64,000 nt of DNA from Lactobacillus sp. LL6 (GCF_007570935.1 NZ_VLLR01000001.1:1-64000), one strand, 5' to 3'. Shown: positions 53,488 to 61,819, numbered from the stretch's first letter. A program made the numbers and translations. Notes: generated by a model from the sequence alone, not told the origin.

Positions 53488-54339
53488 ATGAAATACGCTG
53501 TTACTGCTGCTGCTGGTCGTTTTGGTCAAGGTGCTGTTAAAGTACTTAATGAATTAGTTGGTGCTGAAAATGTAGTAGTTATTGACCGTAATCTTGAAAA
53601 GGCTCAAGGCTTATATCCAAATAATGAAGTTCGTGTTGGTAACTATGATGAAGTTGCATCAATGGAAGCAGCTTTAAAGGGCATTGATAAAGTTTTATTT
53701 ATTTCTTCACAACCAGGTGGAAAGGTTGACCGTGCTACTGCTCAAAAGAATGTAGTAGATGCAATGAAAAAGAATGGCGTTAAGTTTGTAGCTTATACAA
53801 GCTTCCCTCATGCACAAACTTCTAAGAGTGCATTAGCAGAAGACCATAGAATTACCGAAAATGCTATTAAAGATGCAGGAATTGCTCACTCATTCTTACG
53901 TGACAATTGGTATCTTGAAAATGAAATTGGTTTCTTAAAGAGTGGTGTTGCGGATCAACCTGCACTTTATTGGGCAAACAATAAAGCAGGTTGGGCACTT
54001 GAAGGTGACTATTCAGAAGCTGCTGCTAAAGTTTTAGCTTCTGAAAATTCTAAAGAAATTTATGAATTAGCAGGTGCTAGCCGTAGCTATGAAGAATTGG
54101 GAGAAGCATTGAAGAAGGCTACTGGCAATGATTTTGAAATAAAGCAAGTATCTGAAGATGAATACATTAAATATTTAGAAAAGACTGGTCTTGATTCAGC
54201 TACTGCTGCAATGTTTGCGTCATTCCAAGCTCCAATTAATGACGGTTCTCTTGAAGAAAACACCAATGATTTAGCTGAAGCTTTAGGTCGTCCAGTAACT
54301 CCAATTGTAGAATCAATTAAAGAAGTTCTTGCTCATTAA
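53488..54339 (+). CDS. NmrA-like NAD(P)-binding quinone reductase
   Basis: An atypical SDR of the NmrA/QorB type that reduces quinones or senses the redox ratio. The start chosen is ATG 53488 with AAAGGAGAG upstream. The 283 residues start MKYAVTAAAGRFGQGAV (dinucleotide motif) and contain YTSFPHAQTSKSALAEDHR and LRDNWYLEN. A Rrf2 regulator gene follows after 24 bases, so the pair is probably a redox-responsive unit. Confidence 0.9.
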   Translation: MKYAVTAAAGRFGQGAVKVLNELVGAENVVVIDRNLEKAQGLYPNNEVRVGNYDEVASMEAALKGIDKVLFISSQPGGKVDRATAQKNVVDAMKKNGVKFVAYTSFPHAQTSKSALAEDHRITENAIKDAGIAHSFLRDNWYLENEIGFLKSGVADQPALYWANNKAGWALEGDYSEAAAKVLASENSKEIYELAGASRSYEELGEALKKATGNDFEIKQVSEDEYIKYLEKTGLDSATAAMFASFQAPINDGSLEENTNDLAEALGRPVTPIVESIKEVLAH

Positions 54340-54363
54340 TGAGTATCAGCTTACAATGGTGAT

Positions 54364-54804
54364 ATGAAGTACTCTTATAAATTAAGTGATGCAATTCATT
54401 TGCTTAGCTATCTTGATATTTATAAAGATGGAGATCTTTCAAGTAGGGCAATTGCATCTAGTATAGAATCTAATCCAAGTATAGTTCGTCAGTTAATGTC
54501 GGATTTACGTAAAGCAAATATTATTGAAACTCAAAAGGGGAAAGTTGCCCCAAAATTAGCCAAAAATCCAAAAGATATTAGTTTGTATGATGTTTATCAA
54601 GCTATTAATATGGATCATAACTTATTGCATATTGATCCAAAAACTAATCCTCAATGTATTGTAGGAAATAACATCCAAGATACTCTTACTCATTACTATA
54701 ATGAAATTGAAGATTTGGCTTATATGCGAATGAAACAGATAACATTGGCTGATATTATTGGAGATATTTTGGAAAGAGAAAAAAGCAAAAAAGTTGGAGA
54801 TTAA
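54364..54804 (+). CDS. Rrf2-family transcriptional regulator
   Basis: The 146 residues have the Rrf2 winged helix (SSRAIASSIESNPSIVRQLMSDLRKANIIET). No three-cysteine iron-sulfur motif is seen; only one Cys is present (near 99), as in the YwnA/quinone-sensing type. It probably regulates the upstream reductase gene and perhaps the aldo/keto reductase. Confidence 0.9.
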   Translation: MKYSYKLSDAIHLLSYLDIYKDGDLSSRAIASSIESNPSIVRQLMSDLRKANIIETQKGKVAPKLAKNPKDISLYDVYQAINMDHNLLHIDPKTNPQCIVGNNIQDTLTHYYNEIEDLAYMRMKQITLADIIGDILEREKSKKVGD

Positions 54805-54820
54805 AACTCCAGCTTTTTTT
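54790..54820 (+). terminator. Terminator after the Rrf2 gene
   Basis: AAAGTTGGAG/CTCCAGCTTT stem and a T run; it overlaps the gene end. Confidence 0.85.
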
Positions 54821-54891
54821 AGTTATCTTCACAAAAACGCCACATTTATTTGCTAACATTAAGTAAGCAAGTAAAATAAAAGGAGGAAATT

Positions 54892-55749
54892 ATGGAATTT
54901 AATTCACTTACAGATACTTATAAGTTAAATAATGGTGTTGAAATCCCGGTTATGGGTTTTGGAACTTGGCAAACACCTAGCGGTGAAGTTGCAGAAGAGT
55001 CAGTATTAGCAGCACTTAACTCTGGATACCGTCATATTGATACTGCTGCAGCTTATGGCAATGAAGAAAGTGTCGGTCGTGCAATTACAAAAAGTGGTGT
55101 AAATCGTCATGATTTATTTGTTACTACTAAACTTTGGAATAGTGATCACGGTTATCAAGCTGCTAAAAAGGCAATTGATACTAGCTTAATGAAATTAGGA
55201 CTGGATTATTTAGATCTTTACTTGATTCACTGGCCAAATCCTGCTGCAATGCGTGACAATTGGGCTGAAATGAATGCCGAAAGCTGGCAAGCTATGGAAG
55301 AAGCAGTTAAGGCTGGGAAAATTCGTGCAATTGGTATTTCTAATTTTAGAAAAAAGCATATTGATGAACTATTAAAGACTGCAGAAATTAAGCCTGCTGT
55401 TAACCAAAACTACTTAAATCCAAGTGACATGCAAGAAGAGCTTGTGAAATATAATGATGAACTTGGAATCTTGAACGAAGCTTATAGTCCTCTTGGAACC
55501 GGTGGCTTACTTGGAAATGAAACTGTAAAAGAAATTGGCGCACATTATGGTAAGTCTCCTGCTCAAGTATTAATTCGCTGGTCACTTCAACATGGATTTT
55601 TGCCATTGCCAAAATCTGTTCACCCAGAATACATTAAGGCAAATAGTGATGTCTTTGATTTTGAAATTAGTCCAGAAGATATGAAGAGGTTGGACAATCT
55701 TCATGGTGTTGCAAAGACTGCACAAGATCCTGATAAGGCGGAGTTTTAG
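54892..55749 (+). CDS. Aldo/keto reductase (complete copy)
   Basis: The 285 residues show IDTAAAYGNEESVG (Asp, Tyr), LDYLDLYLIHWPNPAAM (His) and LPLPKSVHPEYIKANS (cofactor). AAAGGAGGA lies before the ATG. Its last 584 bases recur almost unchanged at 58690-59273. The bacteriocin locus lies between, and the terminator that belonged to this gene is now behind the second copy. The product is intact. Confidence 0.95.
   Translation: MEFNSLTDTYKLNNGVEIPVMGFGTWQTPSGEVAEESVLAALNSGYRHIDTAAAYGNEESVGRAITKSGVNRHDLFVTTKLWNSDHGYQAAKKAIDTSLMKLGLDYLDLYLIHWPNPAAMRDNWAEMNAESWQAMEEAVKAGKIRAIGISNFRKKHIDELLKTAEIKPAVNQNYLNPSDMQEELVKYNDELGILNEAYSPLGTGGLLGNETVKEIGAHYGKSPAQVLIRWSLQHGFLPLPKSVHPEYIKANSDVFDFEISPEDMKRLDNLHGVAKTAQDPDKAEF
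55165..55748 (+). repeat. 584-bp direct repeat, left copy
   Basis: The 3' two-thirds of the aldo/keto reductase. The other copy at 58690-59273 differs at a few bases (for example Ile to Leu in AGKIRAIG and Arg to Ser in MKRLDNL). The pair brackets the bacteriocin locus. Confidence 0.9.
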
Positions 55750-55781
55750 TTAAAAAAGGTACTTTATTTTAATTTTTTGTA

Positions 55782-55809
55782 TTGATTTATATTTAAAATA
55801 AGATAAAAT
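55782..55809 (+). promoter_or_regulatory. Probable promoter of the bacteriocin peptide genes
   Basis: TTGATT and TAAAAT with a 16-base spacer, 46 bases before the first peptide start. Confidence 0.55.
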
Positions 55810-55855
55810 GTACTAAGATGTATTAATTGGTTAACATATAGAAGGAGATATGAAA

Positions 55856-55960
55856 GTGGGAGCAATTGCAAAAGCAGGCGTTAAATGGGCTATTAAAGGC
55901 TTAGCTGGTGGAGCAATAGGTGGTTTTACCTATGGAGGCTTGAAAAAATTCTTTGGCTAA
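55856..55960 (+). CDS. Leaderless bacteriocin peptide 1 (GakB/AurB-like)
   Basis: A 34-residue cationic peptide beginning with fMet-GAIAKAGVKWAIKG and ending IGGFTYGGLKKFFG. It has no leader. It resembles GakB of garvicin KS and AurB of aureocin A70, which end GGATYGGLKKIFG/GGATYAGLKKIFG (from memory). GTG is chosen because AAGGAG stands 8 bases before it, while the in-frame ATG two codons earlier would be only 2 bases from the site. GTG also gives the family start Met-Gly-Ala. Such peptides act on target membranes without processing. Confidence 0.85.
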   Translation: MGAIAKAGVKWAIKGLAGGAIGGFTYGGLKKFFG

Positions 55961-55990
55961 TGTTAAAAAGAAAAGAAAGGAAATGGCTAC

Positions 55991-56080
55991 ATGGGAAAAT
56001 TCATAAAATTTGGCAAAAAAATTGCTGGTTGGATTCCTGAATCAATTGGCTGGGATCTTGGCAAAAAGCTTTGGAAGTAA
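55991..56080 (+). CDS. Leaderless bacteriocin peptide 2 (GakA-like)
   Basis: A 29-residue peptide starting MGKFIKFGKKIAGWIPES and ending IGWDLGKKLWK. The C-terminus matches the WNVGEKIWK end of GakA (from memory), and the MGK start resembles AurA. Net charge is about +6. AAAGAAAGGAA precedes the ATG. It lies 30 bases after peptide 1. Pro within the helix is unusual for the family. Confidence 0.82.
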   Translation: MGKFIKFGKKIAGWIPESIGWDLGKKLWK

Positions 56081-56094
56081 GAGAGGAATAATAA

Positions 56095-56196
56095 ATGGGA
56101 GCAGTTGTAAAAGCAGGCTTAAAGTTCATTGGAAAATCAGCCGCCGCTGGTGGTGCTGGTTGGGCCGCTCATAAAATTTTTGGCTGGGACTTTTAA
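56095..56196 (+). CDS. Leaderless bacteriocin peptide 3 (GakC/AurC-like)
   Basis: A 33-residue peptide starting MGAVVKAGLKFIGKSAAAGG and ending WAAHKIFGWDF. It is like GakC (WLAEKLFGGK end) and AurC (IGHKILGK). GAGAGGAA lies before the ATG, 14 bases after peptide 2. A strong terminator follows. The three peptides probably act together, as in garvicin KS. Confidence 0.85.
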   Translation: MGAVVKAGLKFIGKSAAAGGAGWAAHKIFGWDF

Positions 56197-56197
56197 A

Positions 56198-56246
56198 TAT
56201 AATAAAAGCTGGTAATCAACATAGTCAAGATTACCAGCTTTTATTA
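56198..56246. terminator. Bidirectional terminator between peptides and immunity gene
   Basis: A perfect 17-base stem AATAAAAGCTGGTAATC/GATTACCAGCTTTTATT serves both converging transcripts. Confidence 0.9.
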
Positions 56247-56249
56247 TAT

Positions 56250-56687
56250 TTAATGATGATTAATTAGCTTTATCCATATGAATAATAAAATTATAGTAAG
56301 TATTACGATAATAACATCTATGAGTAAGAAAGTAGCTATTACTATAGTAAGAGAATAAAAATTAAAGTTATTATTTAATAAATATAAAATTATACCTAGA
56401 CCATTAATACTTAATAATCCCTCACTAATATTGATGACTTTATGTTTAATATCATTTTTATCCTCTACGTCAGGTAGTAATGTACCAGAGATATAAAAAT
56501 CTAAACATGCATATATTACTGTAATAAGCATTATAAAAAAGATTGCTAAATTAGGTGAGATAGAGCTTATTAAGATATTTTTTCCATAAAATAAAATAAA
56601 ACCTAATAGGAGCAAGTTTAAAACAATAAATGATCTAATAATTACTTCTTTATCCTTATTTTCTAATCTTTCATCTTTAATTTTCAT
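56250..56687 (-). CDS. DUF2975-like membrane protein, probable bacteriocin immunity
   Basis: The 145 residues have four predicted helices after a charged start (MKIKDERLENKDKEVIIRSF). The start is ATG 56687, 8 bases after GGAG; upstream ATG and GTG codons are too close to the site. It overlaps the HTH gene by 11 bases. In the aureocin A70 locus a similar pair (AurR regulator, AurI immunity) is found, so immunity is inferred. Confidence 0.75.
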   Translation of the reverse strand: MKIKDERLENKDKEVIIRSFIVLNLLLLGFILFYGKNILISSISPNLAIFFIMLITVIYACLDFYISGTLLPDVEDKNDIKHKVINISEGLLSINGLGIILYLLNNNFNFYSLTIVIATFLLIDVIIVILTIILLFIWIKLINHH

Positions 56688-56880
56688 AGTCATCACTCCA
56701 AAATAATGTATTTAAATCTGTATGTAAGCTTTTAGCTAATAAGACACAAAGTTTCAATGTAGGATTATATTTTCCAACTTCAATTAATGAAATAGTTTGC
56801 CTAGTTACACCGATTTCTTTTGCCACTTCTTTTTGACTTTTATTAAGTTTTTCTCTAAATAGTTTAACTTTATTGTACAT
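56677..56880 (-). CDS. XRE-family regulator (AurR-like)
   Basis: A 67-residue Cro/CI-type repressor: KVKLFREKLNKSQKEVAKEIGVTRQTISLIEVGKYNP... fills nearly the whole protein. The start is ATG 56880 with TAGGAG upstream. Such YozG/AurR regulators pair with DUF2975 proteins. The 18-base palindrome 47 bases upstream is its probable operator and also lies before the exporter gene. Confidence 0.88.
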   Translation of the reverse strand: MYNKVKLFREKLNKSQKEVAKEIGVTRQTISLIEVGKYNPTLKLCVLLAKSLHTDLNTLFWSDDYEN

Positions 56881-56926
56881 AATTCTCCTAACGATATTAA
56901 AAATTATACATAATAACATTTAATAA

Positions 56927-56944
56927 TGCAATATATATATTGCA
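56927..56944. promoter_or_regulatory. Operator palindrome between regulator and exporter
   Basis: TGCAATATATATATTGCA is a perfect 18-base palindrome in the short divergent promoter region of the XRE gene and the exporter. Confidence 0.65.
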
Positions 56945-56963
56945 AAAATAGAAAGGTTAAATT

Positions 56964-58703
56964 GTGATTGATAATATAAGAAATATTTTAAAAATAGTAA
57001 AGATAGATAAGGTAATGTTAAGCATAGGTATATTGTTTAGTTTGTTGAGTACGATTGCATCATTATCATTTCCCATTTTATTAAAAAATATAATTAATGA
57101 TATAACTAAAAATAACTTTACACCTATGTCTATATTCATGTTGATTTTAATTGCTTTGTTAGATTTACTATTTACGGGAATTTCAATGTATTTATTAGCG
57201 CGAGTTGGAGAACTTGTGGTTCTAAACTTAAGAGAAAAATTATGGAAAAAAATATTAAATGCAAAATTTGGATTCTTTGAAAAAAATAGTAATGGGGAAA
57301 TTATATCTCGTTTAATGAATGACACAAATTTATTGAACGAGATATTTTCGACAGAAGTAGCAGAATTTATTACAGGAATATTTACAGTTATAGGTACAAT
57401 ATTTATTTTGATAAAATTGGACGCATTATTAACATTATTAATTGCTGTTAATATTCCATTTATAACAATAATAATATATCCTTTGGGAAAGTTTCTATTT
57501 AAAAATTCTAAAGAAGTACAAAAAGCTAATGCTAATACTTCTAATTATATACTTGATAAATTAAATAATATTCGTTTAATAAAAACTAGTAGTACGCTAA
57601 CGAGTGAGATAATTGGTGGAAATAATCAATTTAAGAAAATATATAATTTTGATATGAAAAGAAATATGGTACAGTCAATTATTACACCTATAATAATGTT
57701 GATTTTTGTATCTACAATAATCGGTATGATATTTTTTGGTGCATATAGAGTTATTAAGGGAATTATTACACCAGGTAATTTATTTGCATTTATTGTATAT
57801 ATTATTCAATTAATGCCATCTTTAATAACAATAGTTACATTTTGGAATAAAATAAGTGTTGCAAGTGGAGCAAGTAGCAGAATTTACGATATTTTAAACT
57901 TCGAAGATGAAGGTAAAAATATAATTAACTTTCATACTAATAAAAATATTTCAAGCCTAATACTAAAAAATATAGTATTTTCTAAAAATGGTGAAAAAAT
58001 AATTGATGATTTTTCTTTTAACTTTAAAATCAATAATTTTTACAATATTGTAGGATTTAGTGGAGCTGGAAAAAGTACTATTTTTAATATAATTTGTAAA
58101 TTTATTATTCCAACTTCTGGATCTTTAAGTATAAATAATGATTCTAATTACAGTACCTATGATTGGAGAAATAATATTGCGTATATTTCCCAAAGTATAA
58201 ATATGTTTGAAGATACTTTGAGAATGAATATATTATATGGAGTTAAGGAAAAGTATACGGATGATGAAATATTAAATTATTTATCAAAAATAGGATTAAA
58301 AAATATTGTAAATAAACTTCCTAAAGGACTAGATACTAAAATATCTCGTGATTCTTCAATACTTTCAGGTGGAGAAAAACAAAGGATAGCATTATTACGT
58401 GGAGTTTTATCTAAAAAAACAATTTTATTAATTGATGAGGTTTCATCAAATGTAGATTCAAAAAATGATTATATGATTTATTCTTTTTTGAAAGAAAATA
58501 ATTCTGGACGAATAATTTTAAATATTACTCATAAATTATCAAATTTTCAAAATGATGATAATATTGTAGTTATCGATAAAGGAAAAATAGAATCCTATGG
58601 AACAGAAAATCAACTAATGGTTACTAGTCCAATTTATAAAAAACTAAAAAAATTTTATAATGGAAAAGTAAATAAAGGCTACTTAAATAAAAAAGGCAAT
58701 TGA
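56964..58703 (+). CDS. ABC exporter, membrane plus ATPase domains (AurT-like)
   Basis: A 579-residue half-transporter with six helices (about 15-300) and an ATPase. Walker A is GFSGAGKSTIFN near 364, the signature ILSGGEKQRIALLRG near 470, Walker B ILLIDEVSSN near 490, and the H-loop NITHKLS. It lacks a C39 peptidase domain, as suits leaderless peptides. The start GTG has GAAAGG upstream. Its last few codons (after GYLNK) lie in the repeated reductase DNA, so its original 3' end may have been replaced. Confidence 0.88.
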   Translation: MIDNIRNILKIVKIDKVMLSIGILFSLLSTIASLSFPILLKNIINDITKNNFTPMSIFMLILIALLDLLFTGISMYLLARVGELVVLNLREKLWKKILNAKFGFFEKNSNGEIISRLMNDTNLLNEIFSTEVAEFITGIFTVIGTIFILIKLDALLTLLIAVNIPFITIIIYPLGKFLFKNSKEVQKANANTSNYILDKLNNIRLIKTSSTLTSEIIGGNNQFKKIYNFDMKRNMVQSIITPIIMLIFVSTIIGMIFFGAYRVIKGIITPGNLFAFIVYIIQLMPSLITIVTFWNKISVASGASSRIYDILNFEDEGKNIINFHTNKNISSLILKNIVFSKNGEKIIDDFSFNFKINNFYNIVGFSGAGKSTIFNIICKFIIPTSGSLSINNDSNYSTYDWRNNIAYISQSINMFEDTLRMNILYGVKEKYTDDEILNYLSKIGLKNIVNKLPKGLDTKISRDSSILSGGEKQRIALLRGVLSKKTILLIDEVSSNVDSKNDYMIYSFLKENNSGRIILNITHKLSNFQNDDNIVVIDKGKIESYGTENQLMVTSPIYKKLKKFYNGKVNKGYLNKKGN

Positions 58704-59274
58704 TACTAGCTTAATGAAATTAGGACTGGATTATTTAGATCTTTACTTGATTCACTGGCCAAATCCTGCCGCAATGCGTGACAATTGGGCTGAAATGAAT
58801 GCTGAAAGCTGGCAAGCTATGGAAGAAGCGGTTAAGGCTGGCAAATTGCGTGCAATTGGTATTTCTAATTTTAGAAAAAAGCACATTGATGAACTATTAA
58901 AGACTGCAGAAATTAAGCCTGCTGTTAACCAAAACTACTTAAACCCAAGTGACATGCAAGAAGAGCTTGTGAAATATAATGATGAACTTGGAATCTTGAA
59001 CGAAGCTTATAGTCCTCTTGGAACTGGTGGCTTACTTGGAAATGAAACTGTAAAAGAAATTGGCGCACATTATGGTAAGTCTCCTGCTCAAGTATTAATT
59101 CGCTGGTCACTTCAACATGGATTTTTGCCATTGCCAAAATCTGTTCACCCAGAATACATTAAGGCAAATAGTGATGTCTTTGATTTTGAAATTAGTCCAG
59201 AAGATATGAAGAGTTTGGACAATCTTCATGGTGTTGCAAAGACTGCACAAGATCCTGATAAGGCGGAGTTTTAA
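58690..59274 (+). pseudogene. 5'-truncated duplicate of the aldo/keto reductase
   Basis: The last 194 codons of the reductase at 54892, nearly identical. The N-terminal third with the catalytic Asp and Tyr is missing. An in-frame ATG at 58714 has no ribosome binding site. It lies directly behind the exporter stop and cannot give an active enzyme. Confidence 0.92.
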
Positions 59275-59286
59275 AAAATAATCATT

Positions 59287-59321
59287 AAAAGTCGTAGGTT
59301 GATATAGCCTACGACTTTTTT
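59287..59321 (+). terminator. Original terminator of the aldo/keto reductase gene
   Basis: AAAAGTCGTAGG/CCTACGACTTTT stem and T run; it now follows the truncated copy. Confidence 0.9.
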
Positions 59322-59352
59322 AGCGTAAAATTATAATAACGAGGTGAAAATA

Positions 59353-61266
59353 ATGAAACAACTTACAGCAGGAATTATTACTCATGTAGATGCTGGCAAG
59401 ACTACCTTATCAGAGGCAATGATGTATAAATCTGGTAACTTAAGAAAACTGGGCCGAGTAGACAATGGGGATGCATTTCTTGATTCGGATAACTTAGAGA
59501 AAAAACGTGGGATTACGATTTTTTCTCATGAAGCAAAAATCACTACTGATAATATGGAAATTACTCTCCTTGATACACCGGGACACGTGGACTTTGGTGC
59601 TCAAACTGAAAATGTCTTGAGTGTATTAGATTATGCAATTCTAGTAATTTCAGCAAGCGATAGAGTGACTAGTTACACAAGACAGCTTTGGCGAATGCTT
59701 GAAAAGCGCAACATTCCAGTTTTCATTTTTGTTAATAAGATGGATATGGCAGGAATAAATAAAGAAGAGGTTTTAGCTGATATACAGAAAAATCTTAATC
59801 AAAATTGTGTTGATTTTGAGGATTCAGATTTTCTTGAAAATGTTGCAGCAAGTGATGAACAGCTTCTTGAAAAATATCTAGATAAGGATAGTTTAGACGA
59901 TATTAATGTGCAAAATGCTATTAAAAATAGAAAAGTTTTTCCAGTATATTTTGGCTCAGCACTTAAGTTAGATGGAGTAAGGAAATTTTTAGCAGGAATA
60001 GATAAGTGGGGACAAGAATCTAAATTCAAAGCTGATTTTTCTGCACGAGTATTTAAAATTACACATGATAAAAAAGGTGAGCGTTTAACATGGTTGCGTA
60101 TTCTTGGCGGCAATTTGAAGGCGAAGAGTGAGTTATTGCCAGAAGAAAAAATTAACCAAATTCGGACTTATAATGGAGAAAGTTATGAAGTAGTTCAAGA
60201 AGCTTCTAGTGGTGAAATAGTTGCGGTAACTGGTATCACTAGTTCTTATCCAGGACAAGGAATAGGAATCAATGATTTAACTGAGACGCAATTAAAGCCA
60301 GTTTTAACGTATAAAGTAATTCCAGAAAATGATGATCTTCATTCATGTTTAACAGCTTTAAAAAAATTAAATGATGAAGATCCACTCTTAAATGTAACTT
60401 GGAATAAAGAATTAGAAGAAATTCAAGTAGAATTAATGGGCGAAATGCAGCTGGAAATTTTAAAGCAATTATTACTTGAACGATTTAATTTAGAAGTTGA
60501 ATTTAATCAAGGTAGTGTTTTATATAAGGAAACCATCACTAAGCCAATTGAAGCAGTGGGACACTTTGAACCATTGAGACATTATTCAGAAGTACATTTT
60601 TTGATGGAGCCTAACGATGGATTGACTTTTGCAAGTAATTGCAGTTTGGAAGTTTTAGATAAAAACTATCAGCACCAAATTATGACAGCTCTTAAAAGTA
60701 AAACACATTTGGGAGTTTTGGCAGGTTTTCCAATTGATAATATAAAAATTACCTTGATTGGAGGGCGAGCAAGTAATGTTCATACTGTGGGAGGAGACTT
60801 TAGAGAAGCAACAAGTCGAGGAGTACGACAAGGCTTGATGGAATTGAATGCACAAAATGCAATTGAAATTCTTGAGCCATGGTATGATTTTCGCTTAGAA
60901 ATCCCAACAAATGAAGTTGGACGAGCAATGACTGACATTCAAAAAATGGCAGGACAGTTTGATACTCCCGAAGATTATGGAACTAGCAGTGTAATTACAG
61001 GGAAAGCTCCGGTTAGTGAAATGCGTGACTATGCAAGTCAGGTGCGGAGTTACACGCATGGTGAGGGAAGTTTGGAGTGCATTTTTGCAGGATATAGAAA
61101 ATGCCACAATTCTGATGAAGTAATTGCTGCACGTGATTATGATCCGATGTCAGATATTGATAATACTCCAAATTCAGTTTTTTGTTCTCATGGTGCAGGT
61201 CACACTGTTGTGTGGGATAAGGTACCAGAGTATGCGCAGTATCCATATCAGTTTCCGTTAAAATAA
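59353..61266 (+). CDS. EF-G-like GTPase of the Tet ribosomal-protection type
   Basis: A translational GTPase related to elongation factor G and Tet(M)/Tet(O)-like ribosome protection proteins. The start chosen is ATG 59353 with GAGGTG upstream. The 637 residues carry G1 THVDAGKTTLSE, G3 DTPGHVDFG and G4 NKMD, then domains II-V. The length (637) fits Tet-type proteins and not EF-G (about 695). Chromosomal copies occur in lactobacilli; whether it gives tetracycline resistance cannot be told. Confidence 0.88.
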   Translation: MKQLTAGIITHVDAGKTTLSEAMMYKSGNLRKLGRVDNGDAFLDSDNLEKKRGITIFSHEAKITTDNMEITLLDTPGHVDFGAQTENVLSVLDYAILVISASDRVTSYTRQLWRMLEKRNIPVFIFVNKMDMAGINKEEVLADIQKNLNQNCVDFEDSDFLENVAASDEQLLEKYLDKDSLDDINVQNAIKNRKVFPVYFGSALKLDGVRKFLAGIDKWGQESKFKADFSARVFKITHDKKGERLTWLRILGGNLKAKSELLPEEKINQIRTYNGESYEVVQEASSGEIVAVTGITSSYPGQGIGINDLTETQLKPVLTYKVIPENDDLHSCLTALKKLNDEDPLLNVTWNKELEEIQVELMGEMQLEILKQLLLERFNLEVEFNQGSVLYKETITKPIEAVGHFEPLRHYSEVHFLMEPNDGLTFASNCSLEVLDKNYQHQIMTALKSKTHLGVLAGFPIDNIKITLIGGRASNVHTVGGDFREATSRGVRQGLMELNAQNAIEILEPWYDFRLEIPTNEVGRAMTDIQKMAGQFDTPEDYGTSSVITGKAPVSEMRDYASQVRSYTHGEGSLECIFAGYRKCHNSDEVIAARDYDPMSDIDNTPNSVFCSHGAGHTVVWDKVPEYAQYPYQFPLK

Positions 61267-61271
61267 AAAAG

Positions 61272-61287
61272 TGTTCCATGTGGAACA
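61272..61287. promoter_or_regulatory. parS-like chromosome-segregation site
   Basis: TGTTCCATGTGGAACA differs by one central base from the palindrome TGTTCCACGTGGAACA and fits the ParB-site consensus well. It starts 6 bases after a stop codon and is not followed by T on the plus strand, so it is not a plus-strand terminator. It shares the CATGTG centre with the site at 15787. Confidence 0.7.
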
Positions 61288-61404
61288 CTGGGAGTTAATT
61301 TAAAAATGGTAATAAATCAATAAATTTCAGCTTAAAGTTTGATATAATATTTAAGAACAGAAAAAGTTAATAGCGGTGGCACTTCTAGAGAGGAGGGTGT
61401 GCTT

Positions 61405-61506
61405 ATGTTTCAAATGAATAAGCACAAAAGAAACCAACTTAAAGGAGGTGCAAACTTTGCTTGGGATGATACTTGCAATTATTACTGCAATGACTATCAT
61501 CTTTGA
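61405..61506 (+). CDS. Possible small leader ORF overlapping the next gene (doubtful)
   Basis: A 33-codon frame with GAGGAGGGTG 6 bases before its ATG. It overlaps the next frame by 50 bases and contains that frame's ribosome binding site (AAAGGAGGT). It could couple translation of the two. The product is not recognised. Confidence 0.4.
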   Translation: MFQMNKHKRNQLKGGANFAWDDTCNYYCNDYHL

Positions 61507-61654
61507 GGCACTGGCTGTGATGGCAAAAGCTCAAATAAAAGCGGTCAGTTATCTCACTGAAGCATTTATTGCTACAGTAGATTTTGCCAAAATCGTATGG
61601 CGATTTTTCCGTACATTAGTACAGAAAATATGCAGATTGCGAAAAAGAAAGTAA
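61457..61654 (+). CDS. Small membrane protein with basic tail
   Basis: A 65-residue protein: one hydrophobic helix (LGMILAIITAMTIIFEALAVM), an amphipathic middle and a very basic end RLRKRK. TTG 61457 is chosen because AAAGGAGGT stands 7 bases before it; the next ATG is too far. The general form recalls small holin-like or type I toxin peptides, but the family is not recognised. A TATAAT at 61343-61348 could start the transcript. Confidence 0.55.
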   Translation: MLGMILAIITAMTIIFEALAVMAKAQIKAVSYLTEAFIATVDFAKIVWRFFRTLVQKICRLRKRK

Positions 61655-61657
61655 AAG

Positions 61658-61698
61658 AAAAAACGCTTTAACTTTTGGTAGAGCATGGAGCGTTTTTT
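61658..61698 (+). terminator. Terminator after the small membrane protein gene
   Basis: AAAAACGCT/AGCGTTTTTT stem around a 20-base loop. A second hairpin GAAAGTACCTT/AAGGTGCTTTC with T run lies at 61743-61777. Confidence 0.75.
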
Positions 61699-61819
61699 AA
61701 TGTTTCGATTTGCCACCGTTTTAACGGTCTGTTTATAATTGAGAAAGTACCTTCTGCAAAAGGTGCTTTCTTTTTTCTATCTATATTTTATTACAAAAAC
61801 TTATTTTTAGCAAAAATAA

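Noticed and set aside
58714-59274. A separate 186-residue aldo/keto reductase gene
   Set aside because: It lacks a ribosome binding site and the catalytic N-terminal third, and is a copy of the gene at 54892.
61405-61506. Bacteriocin precursor with a double-glycine leader (NQLKGG)
   Set aside because: The Lys-Gly-Gly is simply the translation of the next gene's ribosome binding site AAAGGAGGT; the rest does not resemble a bacteriocin.
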